Notes: generated from the sequence alone by a model not told the origin. A DNA stretch of 6,134 bases from Alphaproteobacteria bacterium (GCA_017302755.1 JAFLCR010000138.1:1-6134); one strand, 5' to 3'; shown: positions 1 through 5,549, counted from the first letter of the stretch. Program-made: numbers and translations.

Positions 1-1341
1 GATGGTTTTGAGTTCGGCCAGGCCGTGCGGGCGCAGTTTGGGCAGCGCATGGACAGGCTGGCGGAGCTTGCCTGGGAAAAAGGCGAGGACGGTGTCATCC
101 GCCTTCCGAAGAAAGGGTTGTCGGCGGAAAACAAGAACGAACTGGACATGATGCTTGGTGTTCAGGTTACCGAGGAAACCAGGGGACTGCGCAGACAAGG
201 CTATTATTGCGTGCATGAGAAAGGCACCAATGAGGTCGGCGAGCTCGGGCTTGGCGCGCGGGTGAATGCGGCCCTGGAGAGGAAAGCCCAGACGCGCTTC
301 TTATCCGACGCTGAGCTTCAAGAAGAAGCTCCGCAGCAAGCCGAACGCAGAAGCCTGAATCCCATGCCGTTCCTGCGCGGGGCGCGCGACCAGATAGTGA
401 GAGTTGCGGAAAAAGCGCTGGATTTGTTGGCTGAGGCCGGACCGTACATGGCCATGGAGCACGACCCCATGGGGTATTATTATGCGGTGCGCGCGCAGGA
501 GCAGGCGCGGAACCCGCAGCCAGCGACCGAAACTCAGCAGGTGCAGCCGGAAGAGCCGATGCGGCAGGCGCATGCTGGTCCGGGCCTCGTCGAAAGGTTC
601 ATGAACGGCGCGGTGCACCGGGCGGTGCAGGTGATTTACGCTGTCGGCGAGCCGACGCTCGGAAGACTGGCGGCAAGAAGGCACGGCCATGCGCAGGATG
701 AGCAGCAGGTGCAGGCGACGCCTGTGGAAGCAACGCCGGAAGCGGCTGGGCGGCAGGGTGGCCTCGGCGCGTTCGGCCAGGGCTTCCGCGAAGGCGTGGT
801 CAACCATTATTATCGGCATGCAATCGAGCGTCTTGGAGACAGGGCGCCCGAGGATGTGGGAGAAGCAATCAGGCAGGCGGCTTTGGAGGATGTGCAGGGT
901 GCTATCCTCGGCGTCTTTAAGCGCGGCATGGCCGTGGCAAGCCATATCTCTCCCTTTACGCCATTCTTGAACCTGCCTCTCGTTGGAGCGGCGGTGCGTG
1001 CGGGACGGCATGCCTATAATCATTTCGCGGATGACGAGCATCAGTTGGAGCCGGTGTTCAAGGATCACAGGCCGCATCTGAAGATTCTGGGAAGGGAAGT
1101 GAAGATTCTGGGAAATGAAGTTCCTGTTCCCATCCCATACTGGAACCTGGTGGCGGAAGGGCTTATCACCGCGAAGGAAGTCCTGGTTGAGGGCGTGGCC
1201 AAACCGCTGGTGTTTGCCGGCGGGGCTATCGTGGAAGGTCTGAGTCAAGGTGTGCAGGAGGTGCGCAAACCGCACGCGGAACGGATCCGCGAGCAGCAGG
1301 CGCAAAAGGATGACCCGAGCCAGTTCCTAGTAGGGAAGTAG
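1..1341 (+). CDS. Hypothetical protein, 5'-truncated by the window edge
   Basis: I do not recognise this protein. The frame is open from base 1, so the gene very probably starts upstream and the GTG at 25 is only an internal valine codon. There are 446 codons visible before the TAG at 1339-1341. The third codon positions are strongly G/C, which supports this frame over the long minus-strand frame opposite it. Seen in the protein: a charged N-terminal part; a Q/E/P/A-rich low-complexity stretch (nt ~495-565) and another (nt ~690-760) that look like flexible linkers; helical segments rich in A, V, R and H between them; a short tandem heptapeptide repeat (KILGREV, KILGNEV); a mildly hydrophobic segment near the C-terminus (PLVFAGGAIVEGLSQGV); and a charged tail. 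There are no cysteine clusters, no nucleotide-binding loop and no clear transmembrane helix. The protein could be an accessory or host-interaction protein, but nothing in the sequence proves it. The next gene starts 50 nt downstream on the same strand, so co-transcription is possible. Confidence 0.7.
   Translation, partial: DGFEFGQAVRAQFGQRMDRLAELAWEKGEDGVIRLPKKGLSAENKNELDMMLGVQVTEETRGLRRQGYYCVHEKGTNEVGELGLGARVNAALERKAQTRFLSDAELQEEAPQQAERRSLNPMPFLRGARDQIVRVAEKALDLLAEAGPYMAMEHDPMGYYYAVRAQEQARNPQPATETQQVQPEEPMRQAHAGPGLVERFMNGAVHRAVQVIYAVGEPTLGRLAARRHGHAQDEQQVQATPVEATPEAAGRQGGLGAFGQGFREGVVNHYYRHAIERLGDRAPEDVGEAIRQAALEDVQGAILGVFKRGMAVASHISPFTPFLNLPLVGAAVRAGRHAYNHFADDEHQLEPVFKDHRPHLKILGREVKILGNEVPVPIPYWNLVAEGLITAKEVLVEGVAKPLVFAGGAIVEGLSQGVQEVRKPHAERIREQQAQKDDPSQFLVGK
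1081..1122 (+). repeat. 21-bp tandem repeat inside the unknown gene
   Basis: Two adjacent 21-base copies (1081-1101 and 1102-1122) begin with the same AAGATTCTGGGAA and differ at a few positions near their ends. They encode KILGREV followed by KILGNEV in frame. This looks like a local duplication that kept the reading frame, with slight later drift. Confidence 0.8.
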
Positions 1342-1367
1342 TCCCGCGTATTCCCGGTGACAAAACC

Positions 1368-1404
1368 GCCGCCCTTGCATAAGGTGAGTTCATGCAAGGG
1401 CGGC
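1368..1404 (+). promoter_or_regulatory. Hairpin enclosing the RBS and start codon of the carboxylase gene
   Basis: The 13 bases at 1368-1380 (GCCGCCCTTGCAT) are the exact reverse complement of 1392-1404 (ATGCAAGGGCGGC). The loop between them is 11 nt (AAGGTGAGTTC). The 3' arm begins with the ATG of the biotin carboxylase gene, and the loop holds AAGGTGAG, the only plausible Shine-Dalgarno sequence. In RNA this would be a stable stem with the start codon paired at the loop-proximal end and the ribosome binding site exposed. No U-tract follows, so it is a poor intrinsic terminator. A role in translational control, or as a protein-binding dyad in DNA, is inference. Confidence 0.65.
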
Positions 1405-2894
1405 CAATCACTTCCATTCTTATAGCCAACAGAGGCGAGATCGCGCTGCGCGTGATGGCGAGCGCGCGGGCGATGGGCATTCGCACCATCGCGATTTACG
1501 CGGAGGATGACGCGCATTTGCCATTCGTGCGCGAGGCGGACGAGGCGCATTCGCTGGGTGATGGAGCGCTGAAGGAGACGTATCTCAACATTGAGAAGAT
1601 CGTGACCATCGCCAAGGCGGCGAAGGCGGACGCGATTCATCCCGGCTATGGGTTTTTATCGGAGAATGCGGCATTTGCCGAGGCGGTGGTGAAGGCGGGA
1701 ATCGTGTTCATCGGGCCTTCGCCGGAGGTGATTTCGCTCATGGGCGACAAGGTGCGGGCGCGTGAGGCGGCGAAGAAGATCGGCGTACCGCTGGTGCCGG
1801 GCTATGACGGGCCGGAGCAGGATGCGGGGAAGCTCGAAAAAGAAGCGCAGCGCATCGGGTTTCCGCTGCTGATCAAAGCCGCCGCCGGGGGCGGAGGCAA
1901 GGGGATGCGGATCGTGGAATCCATCGAAGGGTTTGGCGAGGCGTGCCGCTCGGCGCAGAGCGAGGCGCAGGCCGCGTTCGGCGACGGGCGGGTGTTTTTG
2001 GAGAAATACCTGCTGCGGCCGCGGCATATCGAGGTGCAGGTGTTTTCGGATTCCCACGGCAATCACGTGCATCTTTTCGAGCGGGAATGCTCGATTCAGC
2101 GCAGGCATCAGAAGATCGTGGAGGAGACGCCGTCGCCCGGGGTGAAGGATAAGGCGAAGCTGCTAGAGACTGCCGTGACCATCGCGAGGGGGATCAGCTA
2201 TCGTGGCGCAGGTACGGTGGAGTTCATTGCCGATGAGAGCGGCGCGTTTTATTTTCTGGAGATGAATACGCGCCTCCAGGTGGAGCATCCGGTCACCGAA
2301 ATGGTGACGGGGGTGGATCTCGTGCGTTGGCAGATCATCGAGGCGGGTGGCGGGAAGGTGCCGCTCACGCAAGGAGAGATTCGCCAGAACGGGCACGCGA
2401 TCGAGGTGCGGCTGTATGCGGAGGATCCCGATCAGGGATTTCTGCCGACGGGCGGCACGATCCGTCGCGTCGGCGAACCGGCCGGGTTCGGGGTGCGGTT
2501 CGAGAACGGCTATGAGGACGGCTGCGCGGTGGCGACGCGCTACGACCCGATGCTTGCCAAGCTCGCCGCGCACGGCGCGACACGCGAGGAGGCGGCGGAG
2601 CGGTTGGTGGAGGCGCTCGGGAAAACGTTCTTCAGCGGGGTGAAGACGAATCGCTCCTATCTGCAGCGCATCCTGCGCTCGAAAGCGTTTCTCGCCGGGG
2701 ATACGACGACGGATTTCGTGGGGCGGCATGCGGCGCAGGTGGCGCGCAGGGAGCCTTCCGACGAAGAGATGGCGCTGGCCTTGGCGGCGGTGCTGGGCGG
2801 TAAGGATTCCTGGGTTCCCGGCTCTTCGCATGCGCGAAGCCCGGGAATGACGGAAACGCCCTGGGTGAAGCTCGCGGGATTCAGGGTGGCGTGA
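1392..2894 (+). CDS. mccA: Biotin carboxylase part of 3-methylcrotonyl-CoA carboxylase alpha subunit (split)
   Basis: This is an ATP-dependent biotin carboxylase that carboxylates the biotin on its carrier domain using bicarbonate. The carboxyl group is then passed to 3-methylcrotonyl-CoA in leucine breakdown, in the cytoplasm. The 500 residues comprise an N-terminal domain (about 8-115, with ILIANRGEIALRV and HPGYGFLSENAAFAE), an ATP-grasp domain (about 118-330) with K162 and the glycine loop GGGGKGM (166-172), RRHQKIVEE, and the signature FLEMNTRLQVEHP with E290, N292, R294 and E298, and a C-terminal carboxylase domain with R340 in GHAIEVRLYAEDP. All expected catalytic residues are present. 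Wording such as VPLVPGYDGPEQD, WQIIEAGGGKVPLTQ and NGHAIE fits methylcrotonyl- better than propionyl-CoA carboxylase, but the latter is not excluded. The ATG is the only sensible start, ten residues before IANRGE. Residues 472-488 come from a palindromic repeat. The frame ends just after TPWVKLAGFRV, where the next domain of a normal alpha subunit begins, and the remainder is the next gene. Confidence 0.9.
   Translation: MQGRPITSILIANRGEIALRVMASARAMGIRTIAIYAEDDAHLPFVREADEAHSLGDGALKETYLNIEKIVTIAKAAKADAIHPGYGFLSENAAFAEAVVKAGIVFIGPSPEVISLMGDKVRAREAAKKIGVPLVPGYDGPEQDAGKLEKEAQRIGFPLLIKAAAGGGGKGMRIVESIEGFGEACRSAQSEAQAAFGDGRVFLEKYLLRPRHIEVQVFSDSHGNHVHLFERECSIQRRHQKIVEETPSPGVKDKAKLLETAVTIARGISYRGAGTVEFIADESGAFYFLEMNTRLQVEHPVTEMVTGVDLVRWQIIEAGGGKVPLTQGEIRQNGHAIEVRLYAEDPDQGFLPTGGTIRRVGEPAGFGVRFENGYEDGCAVATRYDPMLAKLAAHGATREEAAERLVEALGKTFFSGVKTNRSYLQRILRSKAFLAGDTTTDFVGRHAAQVARREPSDEEMALALAAVLGGKDSWVPGSSHARSPGMTETPWVKLAGFRVA
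2805..2855 (+). repeat. Palindromic repeat element inserted in frame in the carboxylase gene
   Basis: The core at 2815-2847 is an interrupted palindrome: TTCCCG (2815-2820) pairs with CGGGAA (2842-2847), and CTTCGC (2824-2829) pairs with GCGAAG (2834-2839) across an ATGC loop. A small internal loop (GCT against CC) separates the two stems. The flanks GATTCCTGGG and AATGACGG resemble the edges of short palindromic repeats (ATTCCCGGG...CCCGGGAATGACG) that are scattered in many alphaproteobacterial genomes. It is read without a stop as DSWVPGSSHARSPGMTE (residues 472-488) in the linker between the carboxylase domains and the start of the next domain. Family membership is from memory of the pattern, not a search. 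Confidence 0.7.
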
Positions 2895-3355
2895 TGGGCA
2901 AGAAATTCGTCATCGCGGGCAGGGAAGTCGAGGTGGAAAACCTTGCATGCACCGAGCAGGGCGTGTCGTTTTCCATCGCGGGCAAGGCCTATTGCTTTGG
3001 CAAGGCGGAATTGCAGAAAGTTGAGGTGGCCCGTGCCGGTGTTGGCAAGCCCTGGCAGGTGTTGCTGCCGTTCGGCGATGTTTGGGTCGAGGAGGCAGGG
3101 GGCAGGAAGCGCGGTGGCGGGGAAGCGGGAAGCGACGGGGTGATTCGCGCGCCCATGCCGGGGCAGGTGGTGAGCGTGGCAGTGAAGGAAGGGCAGAAAG
3201 TCGCCAAGGGCGAGGCGCTGCTGGTGGTGGAGGCCATGAAGCTGCAACTGACCCTCGCCGCGCCGTTCGACGGGAAGGTGACGGCGGTGAAGGCACTCGC
3301 GAAGGATCAGGTGCAGGAAGGCCAGGAACTGGCTGTAGTCGCGAAGGTAGAATAG
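2894..3355 (+). CDS. Biotin carboxyl carrier part of the split carboxylase alpha subunit
   Basis: This small protein carries the biotin that shuttles CO2 between the biotin carboxylase upstream and an unseen carboxyltransferase. Starting at the ATG at 2894 it is 153 residues. The N-terminal part (about 1-70) is a beta-rich stretch (MGKKFVIAGREVEVE, then GVSFSIAGKAYCF) that looks like a shortened BT linker domain of an acyl-CoA carboxylase alpha subunit. A G/K/R-rich hinge follows, then a biotinyl domain (about 80-153) starting VIRAPMPGQVVSVAV. The biotin site is VVEAMKLQL with acceptor K116 (codon 3239-3241) and is followed by AAPFDGKV. The ATG overlaps the upstream TGA by one base, and AGGGTGG at 2883-2889 can serve as its ribosome binding site, so translation is probably coupled. 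A GTG directly before it (2891) is the alternative start. A free acetyl-CoA carboxylase carrier (AccB) is less likely, because the N-terminal part continues the domain begun at the end of the upstream protein. Confidence 0.85.
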   Translation: MGKKFVIAGREVEVENLACTEQGVSFSIAGKAYCFGKAELQKVEVARAGVGKPWQVLLPFGDVWVEEAGGRKRGGGEAGSDGVIRAPMPGQVVSVAVKEGQKVAKGEALLVVEAMKLQLTLAAPFDGKVTAVKALAKDQVQEGQELAVVAKVE

Positions 3356-3433
3356 CAAAATTATCATTATATATCAAATGTAACAAGGCTTTCATAAAAC
3401 CCTGATATGCTGGAAGCAGCATTGGAGCGATTT
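3356..3433 (+). promoter_or_regulatory. AT-rich spacer, possible promoter for the small unknown gene
   Basis: This 78-nt gap is strikingly AT-rich compared with its surroundings (TTATCATTATATATCAAATG at 3361-3380). It lies directly before a gene not obviously tied to the operon upstream. Several -10-like hexamers can be read (for example within 3369-3375, and TATGCT at 3406-3411), but I cannot pair any with a good -35 at normal spacing. No terminator hairpin for the carboxylase genes is visible here. Confidence 0.3.
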
Positions 3434-3814
3434 ATGAATGACTCTGGAACTGGTTTTCTGCAGGCGCTGTTCACGGGCGGGTTCTGGGGGGCCGTGTCAT
3501 GGGTGAACAAGCAGCAGGCGGAGCAGGCGTGGAAGGATATCTTTGCAGAAATAAGCAGGGACCCTCAGCAGTGGCTCGACCTTCCAAATCAGTTGGAGCA
3601 GGTCATCGCAACTCCAGGGCATCAAGAGCGTCAGAGGCTTCTCTATAATAACAGTTCGATGACGCATCATGAAGGCCTGTGGCTCATGCTTGCGCATGCG
3701 GCAGAGAAGGAAACCAATCCAGATACGCTGCTCGCACATTTAAGGGAGGTGCAGGAGAAAGTGCGCCTTGCCCTGGTACGTGGGCCGGGAGAGCAGTCGG
3801 AGAGATTGCTGTAA
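3434..3814 (+). CDS. Small hypothetical protein (126 aa)
   Basis: I do not recognise this protein. The ATG at 3434 is preferred over the in-frame ATG at 3407 because GGAG lies six bases before it (3424-3427), while the earlier ATG has no visible ribosome binding site. The earlier start would add nine residues. The protein opens with a short hydrophobic, Gly/Phe/Trp-rich stretch (FLQALFTGGFWGAVSWV) that could insert in or lie on a membrane. The rest is hydrophilic and probably helical, with repeated Gln/Glu/Lys (NKQQAEQAWKD; ATPGHQERQRLL; LAHLREVQEKVRLAL). It has no cysteines and no catalytic motif. It stands between two leucine-catabolism genes on the same strand, with an AT-rich gap before it and 42 nt after it. 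Its base composition looks less GC-rich than its neighbours. That fits a lineage-specific or inserted gene, but this is inference. Confidence 0.55.
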   Translation: MNDSGTGFLQALFTGGFWGAVSWVNKQQAEQAWKDIFAEISRDPQQWLDLPNQLEQVIATPGHQERQRLLYNNSSMTHHEGLWLMLAHAAEKETNPDTLLAHLREVQEKVRLALVRGPGEQSERLL

Positions 3815-3822
3815 CTTGCCGC

Positions 3823-3857
3823 TTCACCCTGCGCGTGCCTGCGCTATGATGGGCGCA
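3823..3857 (+). promoter_or_regulatory. Candidate promoter giving a leaderless mRNA for HMG-CoA lyase
   Basis: TATGAT at 3845-3850 matches the sigma70 -10 consensus at five of six positions. TTCACC at 3823-3828, 16 nt upstream, is a partial -35. The usual start point about seven bases after the -10 falls on or next to the A of the start codon at 3857. No Shine-Dalgarno sequence precedes that codon, which is consistent with a leaderless transcript. The evidence is sequence pattern only. Confidence 0.4.
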
Positions 3858-4753
3858 TGCCTACCGTAAAAATCGTCGAAGTTGGCCCGCGCGACGGGCT
3901 TCAAAATGAGAAAACGCCCATTCCCGTGGCGGAAAAGCTGGCGTTCATCAAGCGGCTTGCCGAATCGGGGCTGAAGCATATCGAGCTGACGAGTTTCGTG
4001 CGGCCAGACGCCATCCCCCAGCTCGCGGATGCCGAGGAGCTGGCGAAGCTGGCCCTGGCCGATCCAGCACTTGCGGGCGTGCGGCTTTCCTGCCTCGTGC
4101 CTAACATGAAAGGCATGGAGAAAGCCGTGGCGCTCGGGGTGAAGGAGGTTGCGCTTTTCGTTTCGGCCACAGAAGGGTTTTCCAAGAAGAACATCAACGC
4201 GACCATCGCCGAAGCGCATGCGCGGCAGGTTCCGGTCGCGCAGGCGGCGGCGGCGGCGGGAATAAGGATTCGCGGCTATCTCTCCTGCGTGTTCGGTTGC
4301 CCTTACGACGGTGCGGTGAGCCTCGCGCAGGTGGAAGAAGGCGTGGGGCGGCTCAAGGAGCTGGGCGTCTATGAAGTCTCGCTCGGCGATACGATCGGCG
4401 TGGCGACGCCCAGGGCGGTCGAGGACGTGGTGAAGGTGGTGTCGCGGGTGGTGCCCATGGAGCAGATTGCCCTGCATTTCCATGACACGCGGGGCATGGC
4501 GCTCGTGAACGCCTATGCCGGGTGGCAGGCGGGGGTGCGGGTGTTCGACGCCTCGGCCGGGGGGCTGGGGGGGTGCCCCTATGCACGGGGCGCCAGCGGG
4601 AACGTGGCCACGGAGGACATGGTGTATCTTTTTGAATCCCTGGGGCTGCAGGTGGGCGTGGACGTGCATGCCCTGGCGGCCGCCTCGGAACCGGTTTTCG
4701 CGGTTCTGGGCCGGAAAAGCGCCTCTAAATTGCACGGGATTTTGACGGCATAA
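3857..4753 (+). CDS. mvaB: Hydroxymethylglutaryl-CoA lyase
   Basis: This enzyme cleaves (S)-3-hydroxy-3-methylglutaryl-CoA into acetyl-CoA and acetoacetate, the last step of leucine degradation, in the cytoplasm. The 298 residues form one DRE-TIM-type barrel of normal length for bacterial enzymes. The N-terminal VEVGPRDGLQNE carries R12 and D13. IELTSFVRPDAIPQ carries E43. LHFHDTRGMAL carries metal ligands H207 and H209. The catalytic lid loop GGLGGCPYARGASGN carries C240 and N249. These correspond to human R41, D42, E72, H233, H235, C266 and N275, so the active site is complete. The only usable start is the ATG at 3857: the nearby ATGs at 3846 and 3849 are in another frame. No good ribosome binding site is visible and a -10 element sits just upstream. 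The lyase shares strand and pathway with the carboxylase genes, but a small unknown gene separates them. Homocitrate or isopropylmalate synthase is excluded by the PRDGLQNE and GGCPYA signatures. Confidence 0.96.
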   Translation: MPTVKIVEVGPRDGLQNEKTPIPVAEKLAFIKRLAESGLKHIELTSFVRPDAIPQLADAEELAKLALADPALAGVRLSCLVPNMKGMEKAVALGVKEVALFVSATEGFSKKNINATIAEAHARQVPVAQAAAAAGIRIRGYLSCVFGCPYDGAVSLAQVEEGVGRLKELGVYEVSLGDTIGVATPRAVEDVVKVVSRVVPMEQIALHFHDTRGMALVNAYAGWQAGVRVFDASAGGLGGCPYARGASGNVATEDMVYLFESLGLQVGVDVHALAAASEPVFAVLGRKSASKLHGILTA

Positions 4754-4761
4754 CCCGGGGT

Positions 4762-4795
4762 GGCGGGGATGCTTACTTTATTAATAAATCCCGCC
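4762..4795. promoter_or_regulatory. Nested dyad after the HMG-CoA lyase gene
   Basis: GGCGGGGAT (4762-4770) is complementary, apart from one bulged G, to ATCCCGCC (4788-4795). Between them lies a perfect 12-bp AT-only palindrome, TTTATTAATAAA (4777-4788), whose last base is shared with the right arm. It begins 8 nt after the lyase stop codon. It could be a weak terminator, although no U-tract follows, or an operator for the downstream gene. I cannot decide between these. Confidence 0.35.
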
Positions 4796-4873
4796 TGCGG
4801 TGTTGCATCCGGGTAACGGTGCATGGCAAAACCGGCGCTGAGTCGTAAGTCCTAGAAGTTTTATGCATTCTTT

Positions 4874-4955
4874 AAGGAACGCATGCGATAAATGGAGGCA
4901 TCCTGATGTGCGCTACGTCAGTTCCTTCGACCACCACTCAAAAAAAGGAATGTCT
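4874..4955 (+). promoter_or_regulatory. Possible structured leader and RBS of the OmpA-domain gene
   Basis: AAGGAAC (4874-4880) is the exact complement of GTTCCTT (4921-4927), 40 nt apart, so a 7-bp stem is possible in the leader RNA. A good Shine-Dalgarno sequence, AAGGAA at 4945-4950, lies five bases before the ATG at 4956. It sets that ATG as the start rather than the in-frame ATGs at 4863 or 4950. GATAAAT at 4887-4893 is a loose -10-like sequence without a convincing -35. Confidence 0.35.
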
Positions 4956-5492
4956 ATGAAGACCCTCGGCAAACTCTCTCTCGCTGCCGCGCTGGCTTTT
5001 ACGGCGGTGCCGGCCATGGCGGAGACCAACGATATCGTGCGCGATATGTATGGCAAACCCGTTTATGACATGTGGGGCAAATGCGTCCGCAGCATCTGGG
5101 TTGTTCCCAATGACGAATGCGGCTTCAAGAAGCTGGATCGCGTGATCTATTTCGACTTCAACAGCTCCAAGCTGACGAAGGAATCCATCGGCAAGCTCAA
5201 CGCGCTGCTGAAGACGGTGTCCAGCTCCTCCTCGCTGGTGCGCGCCAACATCATCGGCTATGCCGACATGATCGGCGACAACGACTACAACGTCCGCCTC
5301 TCGCAGAAGCGCGCCAACGCGGTGCGTAATTACCTCGCCTCCAAGGGCTTCTCCGACACCCGCACCGACGTGCGCGGCCTGGGTGAAGCTTCGCAGGAAA
5401 GCTGCAAAGGCATCAAGGAACGCAAGAAGAAGATCGCCTGCCTCGCGAAGGATCGCCGGGTGGAGATCGAACTGGAGTGGTACAGGAAGTAA
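4956..5492 (+). CDS. Secreted OmpA-like peptidoglycan-binding protein without a barrel
   Basis: This is a 178-residue periplasmic or outer-membrane-associated protein. Residues 1-22 form a Sec signal peptide: positive MKTLGK, a hydrophobic core, then a likely cut after PAMA, before ETND. About 50 residues follow with two cysteines (WGKC, NDEC), a short motif I associate with the front of small OmpA-type proteins. Residues about 60-175 are an OmpA C-terminal domain: VIYFDFNSSKL, the binding loop GYADMIGDNDYN, LSQKRANAVRNYLASKG, RGLGE, and DRRVEIELE at the end. The conserved aspartate of the loop and the arginine of DRRVEIE, which bind peptidoglycan diaminopimelate in this family, are present. 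Two more cysteines (SCKG, IACLAKDRR) match the disulfide pair of E. coli OmpA. There is no room for an eight-stranded barrel and no lipobox, so it is not OmpA itself or Pal. It probably anchors to or organises the cell wall. A strong terminator follows. Confidence 0.88.
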   Translation: MKTLGKLSLAAALAFTAVPAMAETNDIVRDMYGKPVYDMWGKCVRSIWVVPNDECGFKKLDRVIYFDFNSSKLTKESIGKLNALLKTVSSSSSLVRANIIGYADMIGDNDYNVRLSQKRANAVRNYLASKGFSDTRTDVRGLGEASQESCKGIKERKKKIACLAKDRRVEIELEWYRK

Positions 5493-5515
5493 TCCTCCGG
5501 TTGACTGGAACGACG

Positions 5516-5549
5516 AAAAACCCCCGCCGGAAACGGCGGGGGTTTTTTT
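5516..5549. terminator. Strong intrinsic terminator, probably working in both directions
   Basis: A 9-bp perfect GC stem, CCCCCGCCG (5521-5529) with CGGCGGGGG (5534-5542), closes a GAAA loop. It is preceded by five A (5516-5520) and followed by seven T (5543-5549). Read on the plus strand it ends the OmpA-domain transcript 23 nt after the stop codon. Because the A-run mirrors the T-run, it should also stop leftward transcription from the peptidase gene. Confidence 0.93.

Noticed and set aside
25..27. GTG as the start of the first gene
   Set aside because: The frame continues without a stop to base 1 and no ribosome binding site precedes it in the visible bases, so the gene most likely starts outside the window.
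301..1305. Long minus-strand open frame (334 codons) opposite the first gene
   Set aside because: It lies entirely opposite a plus-strand frame with strong G/C third positions, and its product is rich in His, Arg and Leu with no recognisable domain, as expected for the shadow of a GC-rich gene.
2163..2831. Minus-strand open frame of 222 codons opposite the biotin carboxylase
   Set aside because: It is the shadow of a certain gene. Its Arg/His-rich composition and lack of motifs argue against coding.
2886..2896. Programmed -1 frameshift joining the two carboxylase halves
   Set aside because: I see no slippery heptamer or downstream pseudoknot-like signal at the overlap, so stop/start reinitiation or a mutation is the simpler reading.
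3824..4735. Minus-strand open frame of 303 codons opposite HMG-CoA lyase
   Set aside because: The plus strand encodes an unmistakable lyase with a complete active site, and the opposing product is His/Arg/Pro-rich and without domains.
4863..4955. Upstream start for the OmpA-domain protein at 4863
   Set aside because: It would put 31 charged residues before the signal peptide. The ATG at 4956 has AAGGAA at correct spacing and gives a standard signal peptide.
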